Assembly: GCA_013397795.1 (NCBI GenBank)
Contig: VZTJ01002533.1
Coordinates: 129,474-193,473 of the forward strand
Direction: 5' to 3'
DNA: 64,000 nt
Source of the DNA: Orthonyx spaldingii
Lineage: Eukaryota > Chordata > Aves > Passeriformes > Orthonychidae
The number at the start of each line of letters is the position of its first letter. Position 1 is the stretch's first letter. The translations under genes were made by a program, and so were the position numbers. Below the pieces are notes generated by a model that did no database searches, was not told the origin of the DNA, and saw nothing but the letters and a program-made list of their open reading frames with translations. Shown in pieces: positions 24,685 through 36,376 of the stretch.

Positions 24685-26481
24685 AGCTGATAGGGAAAAA
24701 AAAGGAAGCACCTACAAAAGATTGACATCAGTTAGAGGCCTGAAATGGACATTTTGAACACATCATTCTCACCAAGATTTCAGATCTCTTCCAGCACTCT
24801 GGACCCTGCTGTGCAACCACACACTCCCAAGGGTGGAGCTTTGTCCTAGGGTAGGTGTATGCAGGGGCTTAGGGACATAGCAGTACACAGTGCAGCTTCT
24901 TAGGGGAAGATCTGTAAGAAATGCCTGTGCATGCAGAGATCTGTGAAGGTGACCAGCATTCTACTTACTCCATAGGTTCATTTAATCAAGGAAACAAAAT
25001 ATTTAGGACTCCAGTAATGTATTAAGAAGGACACCTCCAAGCCTCTGCGTCCTTTGTAAGATAGATGCACCATTCCCTCAGTGAGGAAGCTGAACAGCTC
25101 CTGAACTGACTGAGGAAATCCTGCAGACTGTAACCCAGAATATTAAAGAGAACAGGGTTGCGGGGTTCTTCACACTCTTTTCTATAAAAAATGTAAGTCA
25201 GTAACTTCTTAATCTGTACTAAAGCTGTTGCCAGTTGTGAGCCTGTGAATGTCTGTCAGAACAGCACAGGAGCCATCTGTAAGCTACAACCACTCTGGTT
25301 CTGACTCTTGGTGTATCTAGGAGTAATTAACACTCATGGTGCTTAAGTTAATCAGACTCATGAGCAGAACCCAGAGTGTTTAACAGTCTGTCTTTGTGTC
25401 ATATCCCAGCCTAAAGACAGTGACTACTACTGCAATTTTTATGTGATACTGAGGAATCAGCTTTAATGATCCTCACTCTCATCTTCTGTACTTTTATATG
25501 CTCCAGTTGTAAAAAGTTCTATTTCCCAACATTTGTTTCAACAGTTTTGTTTTCCTGTCTTGTTTCTCAGATATTGCATAGAATATTTTACTTTTCCTGA
25601 AAAGTTATGCTTCCCCTGTGTGTCATATTGAATAATCATACTTTAATCAATGCTACTAAATCAGAAGTATTTCTTGTGCTTCCAGGTATTGATTCTACTC
25701 TCTTCACTTACTTCATTTCTGTAAAACACTGCAGTATTTTCTGCATATGGGATCAATCTTTAGGCTCAGATCTCTCTCCAATCACCATCATTAAGATCAT
25801 CTAGATGATCAGAAGAGACCCAGGCTCATGAAATATTCTAAAGTCTTTTCCCATGCTGGTAAAATTACATCTATGGTTGTAAAAAGTCAATTAAGTCTCT
25901 CCCATACACAAACTAAAATATTTTATGTTCCATATTGATTTATATTGTTGCTTTCCCAGGTGTTATTGAGACTTGAATTCAGCCTATATTATTCAAATCA
26001 GGCATTTGGTTCAGCCATGTAGTTTGTTGCTCATCTGCATTATTATTTCCAGTACAATGTCAAATATCACAGAAATTATTGAGACCTGTGCTGGCCTCAG
26101 TAGAAACCTTGTTTTCACTGCTGACATAGGAAACCTAAAGCTGGGCTCTGTGACAGACACTCCAGTACAAATTTACAGACATATTTGCAGTTTCTGAAGA
26201 TGCAGCTGAGTCCAAGCTTTGAGTGGTGATGATCACAGCTGTTGGGAAGAGCAGTCTTGTGGGACTGTACCTGCAAAATCAGCTGTACCACTCTGGCTGC
26301 TACAGGGGATGTCACTGTCTACCACGGCAGTGTGAGCAGGGTAAGAGCAATTAGCCACGTACCAAGTTCATTAATGTAAACCCAGTGCAGGTATCAGCAT
26401 AACGATGAGAAACTCTGGTGTACTTGTGGAGTGGGATACCACTGAGAAACTGAAGGTTTTTAAGGATTAGCACAATTTGGT
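24685..26481. other. Unique AT-rich stretch
   Basis: No gene or repeat recognised. Longest open frames are about 65 to 75 codons. Confidence 0.45.
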
Positions 26482-26587
26482 ACAGAATCACAGAATCATC
26501 AAGGTTGAAAGGGATCTTCTTGTGATCATCTAGTCCAAAGCTCAGTTCAAGTGGGGTCAGACAGAACAGGCTGTCCAGAACTGCATC
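26482..26587 (-). mobile_element. CR1 LINE 3' end
   Basis: The plus strand begins 'acagaatcacagaatcatca' then 'aggttgaaagggatcttctt', 'tgatcatctagtccaaagct' and 'ggctgtccagaactgcatct', the reverse complement of a CR1 tail and its last ~100 bases. Confidence 0.85.
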
Positions 26588-28734
26588 TGAGGAAATGCAA
26601 AGCAAAGGTTCCTTCATGGTGTGATGTGAAAGACGTAGCAGGGACCTTAATAATAAAGAAGAAAGAACTCTGGACAAGATCACTGAAGTATGTTTCAGTT
26701 AAAAATTCTCTGATAATCTCAGCTGAGACAAGCTATAGAGTTGCAGATTTTCACTGAGACTGAGTGGAAAAGACAGATAACAAGATAATTTATTAATATC
26801 ACACATGCAACAGACAGATGACTTTCAGCAGAAAGAGACTGTGATTCAGTCCAGATGCACTCAGAGTTGGAATTAACAAAGTACTTAAATATTAGACAGC
26901 TGAAGGCTTGCTTAGTATGCAAGAATTGACTGTAATTCCTCTGGTAGGAGAAAAAATATTCATAAATTCAGGACAGTTTGTTGCTCAGGCTGCAAAACAC
27001 TGTAGGGCCTGAGTTCAACCACATCATTGCAGCCAAGAACATACTGTTTGCCTCAAATATATGTCATATGGATCTTTAAGGTACTGTGAACCATGATATC
27101 CCTTCCTTAACCTAAAGATATGGCAATTTATGAATTATTCTTGAAATTTCTAAAACAAGTGAAGATCCAATTATATTGTAGGGAAAGCTGTAATAATTTA
27201 ACCTTGATGGAATGGTTTGCCTTGGTTAGCAATGAGTTTCTTGGGAAATTGAAAATATGCTTCCTCAAAAGAATGTGGATTTTAAAATGTGTCACAGTTT
27301 TCTGTAATTAAATCTCAAGTTTAAATTTAATTAAATATATTTAGAGGAAATCTATTAATACTGAAATTCAGGCTTTATTAGGTACTTTCCTATGGTATTA
27401 ATTTGCAGCTGTGCTCTGTTTTGACTCAAAGAGTAATTACCACTCAAAGACAAACAGTTTTTAATATGAAACTGTGACATATAATTTATTAAGCTAATTC
27501 TTAAAATAATTTAATCACAGGGTTACATTCCCCATGGAAAGTTTTATGAAGCACATGAAGTACTTTGTTTCCAACTAGCAACATATTAAAAGAAATCAGT
27601 CTCAATACCTTAATCTGATATTTTTTAATGGTACTTGATGGAGAGTTTAAATTTTCTCTCTGAATCCCAAGCAGTTGGAAAGGGAAGGTGTGAAAGTCAA
27701 ACTGACTCCACCTCAACCTCCAGAGACCTGCTAGCAGGAGATACAGACACTAATTAACAACCAGGGAGCTCAGCTCTTGGTGCTCTTCCTGACCGCAGCA
27801 CTCAGACATATTCTAGACTTTCATAATGATATTTTGGGGATGAAAACAAGTATGACAAGCACCTCTGAGAAGTTTCCACTCACTCTTTTTCTGTCTTTTG
27901 CCTGATTCTCTTTGTCAGTTTATTATTCTTCACTGGATCAGCAGCCATTAGTATTTTCATCCAGAAAACAATACATTTTGTTGTGTTTCCTCAGAATTGC
28001 AGTTCCAGATTCACGTAAAATGGTTGATTTTGCTTCCAGCAAAGTTAACAGTAGCTCTACAACTGACCTGACTGAGAGTGGAATGGAGCCCTCCATTGCT
28101 GAAAATCTGTATCTGCTTTATGCAGTGTGGTTTTGATTTATATTTCATATAAACACGTTTCCAACAGGTATGTCTATGGATGTATATTAAAATTGAGAAA
28201 GTTGTATTCCAGTGTGGATGTCTTGAAATTTATGGCATTCCTATGATTTTTATTTATTCTCTAAATTTTCTGCTTTTGAAAAAGTTAGTAATAACAATAA
28301 CTGTTTTCCCTGAGAAAAGCTTACAAAACCAATATATAATTTCAGTATTTCCCAATTAAATGTGTTTTAAAGCTTCTGACTACAATGCCCTCTTATTCCC
28401 ATTTGCAGTTCTATTACCCCATGAAACAAAATAGCAGTGCATTAAAAATGTAGGCAGTTCTATTATCCAGCTCATAACTTCCTAACACTTTTTTCTTCCA
28501 GGAATAACTCTGGTAACTACCAACAATAAATGTTGTTTGCCACTTCATTTTTCTTCCCCAAAAGCAAAACTGATGGAGAAAAAAAAGAGCCCTTAGACAA
28601 TGACATCTGCAGCACAATCTGTCAAGAATTTCTTCAGAGTCAACAAACAAGGAAATAACTTGTCCAGACTGAATTGTGAAGCTGCATAAAGAGCAGCTTG
28701 CACCCAAGCACTTCTTTCTGTACTGCTCATAGGA
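26588..28734. other. Unique AT-rich stretch
   Basis: Nothing recognisable; runs of AT-rich DNA at 27300-27360 and 28140-28340. Open frames stay under 110 codons. Confidence 0.45.
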
Positions 28735-28815
28735 TTGTAGAATCATTAAATCAAGGTTGGAAAGGACCTCTAAGATCATTGAGTCCCACTGTACATCACT
28801 GAGTTGAAACACTCA
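28735..28815 (-). mobile_element. CR1 LINE 3' end, short
   Basis: The plus strand reads 'ttgtagaatcattaaatcaa', 'ggttggaaaggacctctaag', 'atcattgagtcccactgtac', i.e. the terminal ~80 bases of a CR1 in reverse. Confidence 0.85.
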
Positions 28816-29486
28816 GCTACTAATCCTCTTCCATTTGGCAATCTCTTATTTTGTTGTCTGTTTTGGGAGGGTCTTCAGCTTTGTACTGGCCTTTTGCCAT
28901 ACTTTCCTGTTAACTTCTGATAATCCCTGGCACGCTACTTCTTTTCTGCTGAGCCATGGTTAGCATGGTTGAAGCTGTCCTGGAACCCTTTGAGATGAGC
29001 TTGGACTGGTGTAATGACAAAACATCTTTTCAAGTCGTACCTGATGGAAGAAAAGGATGTTTCTGTGGAAGAAAATCGAGGGTATCTGCTGCCAACCCAG
29101 GGAACACAGTGAAGAACTGTTGGACAAAGGCAGGTAGTGCTGGGTCTGGGGGACACAGACCTGTCCCTCAGGGAGACCTGTGGTAAAATTGCTTCTGATA
29201 TAGAAGTCAGTGAACCACAGAGTGATGCTCTGGGACCAAATCATCTCTCAAGCAGCACAGTTCAAACCATCATCACCTTCTGAGCAGAGCTCTCCTCCCA
29301 GACCAGGCTGGGGAAGTGAGCTGAGGGTCTCTGTCAGCATGCAATAGGATGTCCAGAGCTGGTATTATTGCAAACACTTTTTGTCTTGACACAACTTAGT
29401 AAAGAGCTCTCTGAAGGACAGGAACAATGTGTTTTGACACAGACATATATGAACAAGAAAATGATTAAGTGGAAGCTAATAAAGCT
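28816..29486. other. Unrecognised moderately GC-rich flank of a solo LTR
   Basis: Short overlapping open frames on both strands (28956-29186 plus, 28960-29244 minus) have no domain I recognise. I considered retroviral internal sequence because of the LTR that follows, but the target-site duplication places this segment outside that element. Confidence 0.45.
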
Positions 29487-29553
29487 GACCTGTGTCGCAG
29501 CGAGCGGGTGTCGAAACACGGGAAGGCCAGGGGTCAAGTCCATAAAAGCTCTC

Positions 29554-29559
29554 TTTATT
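29554..29559 (-). terminator. Polyadenylation signal of the solo LTR
   Basis: AATAAA on the minus strand, about a dozen bases downstream of the TATA box and about 60 bases before the LTR 3' end. Its closeness to the TATA box means that it may lie at the U3/R border. Confidence 0.5.
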
Positions 29560-29570
29560 AATTAAATTCA

Positions 29571-29582
29571 GCTTTTATATAC
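29571..29582 (-). promoter_or_regulatory. TATA box of the solo LTR
   Basis: GTATATAAAAGC on the minus strand, about 150 bases from the LTR 5' end at 29731. A good TATA match, in the U3 position. Confidence 0.6.
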
Positions 29583-29737
29583 AAAATGGATTCCCGCCTG
29601 ATTGGCTTGTGACTGCACGCCCCCCGCAGCTCATTGACCACCTCGATTCATGAGAGTTTCACTACCTTTATCTTAGTTTATATAAACAAATAGATTCTTT
29701 CTCACGAGAAAGAGGTTTCTGTGCTGTCACAGACCTG

Positions 29738-32700
29738 CACCCCACACAGATCTGTGCTGTACACATGCTTTGGCCACTGGCTGCAAGCAGAGTCACGCTG
29801 TGTTGAGGTGCTACACTCAGAAAACTCCCTGACATTTTAATGACCAGAAATGTTGAGCTTTCCACTTATGTTTTGTATGGGTTTTTTATGCCTCGTTCAT
29901 ATTACAGTGCTCCAGAAGCTTATTCCAAAGTGGTGCATCAGGAATTTGGAGAAGAACTCAGGATCTACAAAGATTTTGCAAGACATCTGCTGATTTTCCT
30001 GACCTTGTACCAGACCTCCAATCCTTCACACCTTCCTTAAACACCCAAGCTTTCCCCTGGCAGCAGCATCTCTGTGCAATAGTCAGGTTTAACACTGACC
30101 TTACCAAACCAGGAAATTCACCTTCCTCCATGTGGCACCTGTGCACCTCAGCCCGGGCACACTCAGTGAATCATTTACTTCAAGATCTGATAGCATGTAC
30201 CCAGTTTATTTTTTATGCTCAATTGCCCACTACAATTAAGACTTAAAACTATCAACGTGATCTGGGCAGCTAAAGACCTAAGTTTTTCTGAAATCATTAT
30301 AAAGGTCCAATAGCCAATAGACTTTATGCAGCCACCACTGTTTGATTTAACAGGAGAGTGAGGTTCCTAAATACCTTTGAAGCAGCTAAAATATTTGAGA
30401 ATATGGATCTTGGTGTACCAGGATTCAGATTTTATAGAAATTTAGATTGATAAATATTTGTGCCTCTTCCCTGCAGGTAACACTAACATATTTATCTTTA
30501 ATATAAAGTTAATATTGTAGACTGAGAATGAAATAGAGATTTGATTTACCAGTCATACTTCCAGCTTAATGTGATCAGCTTCAAAACAGTTCTTATTTGA
30601 CTCAAATAAATGATCAGGTTTCTGTTTACACGCTTTAAACTAATAATGTTTATATACCAATTGCAATCTAATAAAATTGTTATTTTCAATTATAATTAGA
30701 AAATAATGACTGCGTTATTGCCATCTTGAGTGTCTACATATAAATTATAGCTGCTTATTAAAGTTAAGCTGAAGTTTTCCTGGAGTTCTAAATTAACTAT
30801 CCTATAACTTATTAAAGGAATAATTTCAGAAGTATTTATAAACTATTTCTTCTCATTTTTCTGTAGCTTTTTCTAGTTGGTTTTGCAGTGTAGTCCTTCA
30901 TCTGTTGTGCTCTGGACAGTGGCCATTAATTGTAGATAAGGCAGTGAATCAGCATCAAATAGAAATTGCAATTTTTAGCACCAGTCTGAATGAGATCCTG
31001 CTAAAACCAATTTCTTGCCTTCCTTGACAGTAATTAATATATTGACTTTCAGCACCAGTAAAACAAGTAGTCATGCAAAGGGACTGTATTCTAAAAAATT
31101 TCATTTATGAAAACTAGAGTATTTAGCTGAATATTTACTGAGTGCCAAATTACTTCAGCAAGATGGAAATCACTTCTGATCCCAATGAGGTGCCTAGGAA
31201 TGGAATGTGCACCACTTAAATCTGAAAAGAAGCCCTATGTGCATCTGAAATGAGGCATGGACCGTGCTGGCCCTCTGAGGGCAGGTTCAACATCAACAAA
31301 TTAAGCACACTAACATTTCAGTGTTTTTCCAAATTGTTGAAATTTACTTATTTTCTCAAATTAATAAGTATAGAAGTAAACACAATGAGAAAAAAAAAGC
31401 TGCCACATTTCTGATGCTCATTTATTTTGACAATTGTTAGCAATTAGAAGCAATATACTCAGTTGTAGCAGTTCTTCAAAGGGCATTTGTAATTACAGAT
31501 GTATTTGCAGAAATCAACAGAGAAAATGACCTCATGACTGATGCAAGTTTTTTGGGATGTTTCAAAAAATCTATAGTTCAGTGATAAGGAGATCAGCCTG
31601 GCCATGCTGTTGTGCTGTATTTATCTCCAATACTATGTTCTGATTGTTTGTGAGGATGAAAACCTATTTTCCAAAACTGATGAAAACCAATGAAATATAA
31701 GTTATATTTGCTTTAGATGTCTCCATTATTATTCTATATCAATCCTTCCTTCTTTCTTCCTTTTCCCCCACCTTCCCTTCACCCCCCTAACTCTTATTAC
31801 TGGAGAACCTGATAAAGTGAGAAAACTATTAAATTACTATAACTCGTCACAGAGAAGATGATCTGCCCCTCACCAAGTACTGTGGGCTTAAAAAAAAGAG
31901 AGGAAAGTGGCAGGGGTTTATGGCTGTGGAGATGCACAAACTTCTGGGAGCAGTAAATTAAGCTGGTGAAATATTGAAGAAAAAACAGGGCATTTTTGTC
32001 TAATATGTGAAACTGAGTGTGGGATCTTGGATGAGGATGGTTTCATGCTTTGCAAGATATATGAGATAATGAGTTTGAGGATTATGTGGGATTGTGGTTA
32101 CCTGAAATTTAGAGGACATGGAGTCAGGTAAAGGAAATGAAAAATAAGGGTTTCAATCGCATTTGAGTCAAAGTAGTGCTAGCTTTTTCCAGGTTTAGAA
32201 AAGAACATTTGAAATCTGGAACAAAAAAAGGGATCTGGAGGAGGTAATTTCTATTCTGTTAGCTCTGCTGTCATAAATAAGGAGGATCAGAGTCAGCCTG
32301 GATACACAGAGGCAGATGGCAAAAGCCAATGTTTGCCCCAAAGATGAGCTTGCCAATACAAAAAGCGAAAAGACAGGAAGGATAAAGGAAGGACAAGCAT
32401 TAATCGAATGTATTTTCATAGTCTGGTTGTGAGTGCTGTGTATTTGTCTGTCCTGCTACCCTTGTTGACTGACCCATGGAAATGGTGACACACTGGGACA
32501 AAGCATGTGTCTCCATGGCAGAGAATGTATGGTGAGCACTCAGGGGCATGGTTGTTCCAGGCATAAGGAGATATCAACATTTTTGAATCATATCTGTCCA
32601 TAAAAAGGGGAAGTTATGGCCTAGGAGTACATATAAACTCCTGTGCTTTAAAGAGAAGTTTTCTCTTAATCTCCTCTGGGGTCTGAACTGCTCAAAATGA

Positions 32701-33154
32701 AAAACTGGCACCTAAACTGAAGGCAAACAAAGCACTCACAAAACTGCCCATACTTCCACAGTGGAATAATGTACACTTGAATTATATTTACTATTCTGAA
32801 TTTATCTAGAGAATACACCTTCCCCATTTATAAAGAATGCTTAGTGACTAAAATAAACTCCTAAAGTAAATAAAAGCTATAGAATTAAGTGTTTGCAGTT
32901 CCTAAAGAACTGTTGTTTTGAAGAGCAGCTTGGAGAGCTTCCTCTCTCTCATTGAGCTTAAGACCCTCCATGGTCTTAAGACATTCTCCTCATTCCCTAG
33001 AGTTTTCCAGAGTGTCTCTAAGCAGTATGTGCTACACATTTTTATCCACCATGGTTCACTCACTTACTGTGGCCAAGTATGCAGGGAGATATTAATCATT
33101 CAGTTCTTACTGAAGCCCCCAAAGCTGGCTTGTCTGTTTGTTTAGGATACTGGC
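29738..33154. other. Unique AT-rich stretch, possible conserved non-coding DNA
   Basis: Very AT-rich from about 30480 to 31560 with many ATTA/TAATTA motifs, no repeats and no open frames of note, the look of non-coding conserved DNA. A pyrimidine-rich patch lies at 31740-31795. A 9-bp perfect inverted repeat, CTTAAGACC/GGTCTTAAG, sits at 32957-32980. Confidence 0.4.
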
Positions 33155-33323
33155 TGTGGTGGATTGATGCCCTGTGTCCCCCAAAGCCACTCTGTCACTC
33201 CCCTCCTCAGGTGGACAGAACAGGGAGAAAATATCATGGAAGGTCCATATGCAGGGTTAAAGACAGGCAGAGATCCCTCACCAGTTACTGTCATGGGCAA
33301 AACAGACTCGTCCTGGGGAAATT
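33155..33323 (-). mobile_element. ERVL-type LTR fragment (3' end)
   Basis: Same family and orientation as 1-973. Shared blocks in order: 'ccactctgtcactcccctcc', 'gatccctcaccagtta', 'caaaacagactcg' and 'ggggaaatta'. It begins with TGTGGTGG on the plus strand, i.e. the true LTR 3' terminus (CCACCACA on the minus strand), and stops at about 33323, so only about 170 bases remain. No target-site duplication can be shown because one end is truncated. Confidence 0.82.
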
Positions 33324-34747
33324 ACTGCCTGGCTGGCTTCTCCCATTAATCCTTTTGGAAGACATCATGATGAATTTCCTATCTTATAAGACACATATCT
33401 TAAGAAGTAATAGCTTTTAATTTAAAATACATTAATTCTCAGAACATTCACTGTGAATTCCAAGCAACTGCATCTCATGCAACTTAAAGTGAAATTGAGA
33501 TTTCTGTGTGGATGTTGAGCAATATACCATAAAATATATTAATAACCTTGAGAAGACTCCTGTGGGGAACTTTCCAATGTGAATTAACTGGGTCCTGGGT
33601 TTCAGGAAAAATCTGAGTTTTATCTCCCACTCACTGAAGCTCTTTGAAATCCTGTGGTGTATCAGCTGTAGGCTGGCACTCTTTTAGTCCTCTTTGATCA
33701 TGAAAAATTTCTTTCAGCTTTGGATAATGAAGACAATCAGCATCTCTCTGTGACCAGACTGCTGTGAGCAAAGTGAACAACAGCCCCCAGATATGGGAGA
33801 GACCTTCCCTCATTTTTGTTGTTCCTCAGGACATGAGAGGCAGAAGGGAGAAGGCGCCAGTGCCAACAGGCATCACCTATCAGAGAAAAACCCAAAATGT
33901 TTAGATTTGGCTATTTTTAGGCTTCAAGTACAGTGTCAGCTTGAGGTGCTGGTGCCCTTTGAGAATGCAGATCCTGGCACACAGTGCCATTAATGCCATT
34001 CAGCAGCAGCAGTGTCCAGGCAGTTTCCCTGCTTTCTTCAAGGCTACCTCATATTCAGAAAGTGGGCAGGCAGCACAGTGCTCTGTGTGCTTTCAGGTTG
34101 TTGCTATAGGACAGCAGAGTCCTTGGGCGGACAGATTCAATAGATTTAATTGCAATGGAGCATCATAAGTCTCAGCCTTACATGAGAAATCTGGTATCCA
34201 TGAAAACAAAGAGGCTCAAATTCAGTTCTTGGTGAAAGAAGAAATCTCACTTTAAGAAAAGATCAACAGATGAGGTTTATTTTGGTAACTGTGCAAAACC
34301 CAACACTTAAACACTACAGTAAGCTGGTGAAATTAGTCCTATTTGCCTCCTGAGGAGGCTTTTTATTGAGTGGATCACCTTTATCTGTGTCTTTGCAACA
34401 GCAAGGGTGTGGCATATACAAGGACAAGAAGAGTTCAGGTCCTAAGGAGTCTTCCTTGAAGTGGCTGCCTCTTTCCAAGTTTTCTCCTCCTTAGACCAGC
34501 CTTTACAGGAAGTATTGCTATATTTTACATCTGTTAAATGGGATCCAAGTGGTGGTTCTAACAGAAGTTCTAAATTGGATTTGCAAGCTTTCTTCTTTTC
34601 TCCTGTGTCTTCAGTTTCTGCACACACATTCACAATTCTTAATGACGTTCATTCCCTAGATATAACTAGGAAATGTTTCTTCATTAATTAAGTATCACAG
34701 TCTAAACTTTAGAAGCTTTGATGATTCCAGTTCAGAGTCCTTATGAA
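33324..34747. other. Unique stretch
   Basis: No gene recognised. Short open frames at 33793-34168 (plus) and 34442-34633 (minus) lack domains. Confidence 0.45.
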
Positions 34748-35177
34748 TCTTGCAGCAAGGGATAGAGCACCTCTCCTATGAGAGAATTGGGGGTGTTCAG
34801 CCCAGAGAAGAAAAGACCACAGGAAGACCTTATGGTGGCTTTTCAATACCTGAAGGGACTACAAGAGAGCTGGAGATGGACTTTTTACAAGGACATGTAG
34901 TGACAGGACAAGAGCCAATGGCATTAAACTGAAAGAGGGCAGGTTTAGATTGGATATTAGGAATAAATTCTTTACTGTTAGGGTGGTGAGGTACTGGCAC
35001 AGGCTGCCCAGAGAAATTGTGGATCCCCCATCCCTGGAAGTGTTCAAGGCCAGTTTGGATGGGGCTCTGAGCAACCTGATCTCGTGGAAAGTGTCCCTGC
35101 CCATGGCAGGGGGGTTGGATATAGATGATCTTTAAGGCCCTTTCCAACCCAAACCATTTTATGATTCTATGATTCTA
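34748..35177 (+). mobile_element. CR1 LINE 3' region, best preserved copy
   Basis: About 430 bases in normal CR1 order: 'gatagagcacctctcctatg', 'gtgttcagcccagagaagaa', 'tacctgaagggactacaaga', 'gctgcccagagaaattgtgg', 'catggcaggggggttggata', 'tagatgatctttaaggccct' and the tail TTATGATTCTATGATTCTA. Truncated at the 5' end, no ORF2 left. Confidence 0.95.
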
Positions 35178-36069
35178 AGTTTTGCTAAATAGCCATCAGG
35201 TTGCCATTTAGATGTTGGTTATTCCAACTTAATGCCACTTCTTAAATGTTAGCAGAGAACATTTGTATTTGCCAGCAGAGAGGGAGACAAATATTTAATC
35301 TAAGTCATATTGGTCACACATATTTAAGGAGTAATCCTGGATTCCACATTGCAATTATGTTGCTATGGAAATGACCATGAAACTGAGCTGTGGATTTTTC
35401 CAGTAAGGACGATATATCTAGGTTTACTTAATATATACTTTGGTCACATAATGGCTTCAGATTACAGCCAAACCTGATAGACACACTGAAAAACAGTTCA
35501 TCTAGAATCAAAATTATTATTTATACTCAGTATTTTATGTTTATTTAGTGGTGTATGTGTTTGAACTCTCCATCATTAGGTAACTTGGATCAGTGTGTTT
35601 GGTCCAAAAGACCTGACATCTTCAAACACTGGTAGTTTCAACCATCATTTTCATTGATTAAATAAGGCCAGCACAAGGACGTACCCATCAACTCAAAACC
35701 ACCAGCTGTTCTTATTTTAATACCTTTTCTTCAAGTCCTACTCTTTCCCTGAGGCCTGTGCTCATATACATGAGTTCCTTTCCCTCACTGGGCTTCTAAT
35801 ACTCAATCTTAAATCATTTCAAAGGTAAGAAAATCTTCCTTCTGCCTCCATTGCTAAACTATTTGCTTCCTATTTCTATGGCTTTTCATTTCTCTCTCCT
35901 CTAAGATTTTCTGACTGCCTAAAAGTTATCGTGGTCCCCTATAGCTTTCCAGGAAAGGAGCCAACATATTAGTGCTGGTGCATTACTGTAAATATACATT
36001 TAAATCTTTTCTTAGCATTTTTATTACAAGCTTTCAAAGTTGCAGTCTAATATCTCTGAAAAAGAAGTA
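35178..36069. other. Unique AT-rich stretch
   Basis: Nothing recognised; leads into a purine repeat at 36070. Confidence 0.45.
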
Positions 36070-36100
36070 AAGAGGGAGAGGAGAGGGAGAGGAGAGGGAG
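36070..36100 (+). repeat. (GAGGGAGAGGA)n purine repeat
   Basis: Two and a half copies of an 11-base purine unit made of GGGAGA and GGAGA, ending at a gap. Confidence 0.9.
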
Positions 36101-36332
36101 NNNNNNNNNNNNNNNNNNNNNNNNNNNNNNNNNNNNNNNNNNNNNNNNNNNNNNNNNNNNNNNNNNNNNNNNNNNNNNNNNNNNNNNNNNNNNNNNNNNN
36201 NNNNNNNNNNNNNNNNNNNNNNNNNNNNNNNNNNNNNNNNNNNNNNNNNNNNNNNNNNNNNNNNNNNNNNNNNNNNNNNNNNNNNNNNNNNNNNNNNNNN
36301 NNNNNNNNNNNNNNNNNNNNNNNNNNNNNNNN
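36101..36332. other. Assembly gap (232 N)
   Basis: Bounded by purine repeats on both sides; the gap very likely contains more of the same. Confidence 0.98.
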
Positions 36333-36376
36333 GGAGAGGAGAGGAGAGGAGAGGAGAGGAGAGGAGAGGAGAGGAG
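36333..36376 (+). repeat. (GGAGA)n microsatellite
   Basis: Nearly nine uninterrupted GGAGA units directly after the gap, continuing the repeat at 36070-36100 in a simpler form. Confidence 0.95.

Larger units (their letters stand above)
29493..29731 (-). mobile_element. Solo LTR, class II (ERVK-like), with 6-bp target-site duplication
   Basis: A 239-bp unit starts TGTCGCAG and ends CTGTCACA on the plus strand, with imperfect terminal inverted repeats (TGTCGCA/TGTGACA). It is flanked by a perfect 6-bp direct repeat, gacctg, at 29487-29492 and 29732-29737. Read on the minus strand it has GTATATAAAAGC (29571-29582) followed by AATAAA (29554-29559), so transcription would run leftward. CpG density is far above the surroundings (five CpG in the first 40 bases), which suggests a recent insertion not yet worn by CpG decay. 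Six-base duplications are typical of class II (alpha/beta-like) retroviruses. No coding region is present: recombination between two LTRs has probably removed it. Confidence 0.85.

Noticed and set aside
28816..29486. Retroviral internal region beside the solo LTR
   Set aside because: The 6-bp target-site duplication closes the element at 29487 and 29737, so this flank is outside it, and no retroviral motif is seen.
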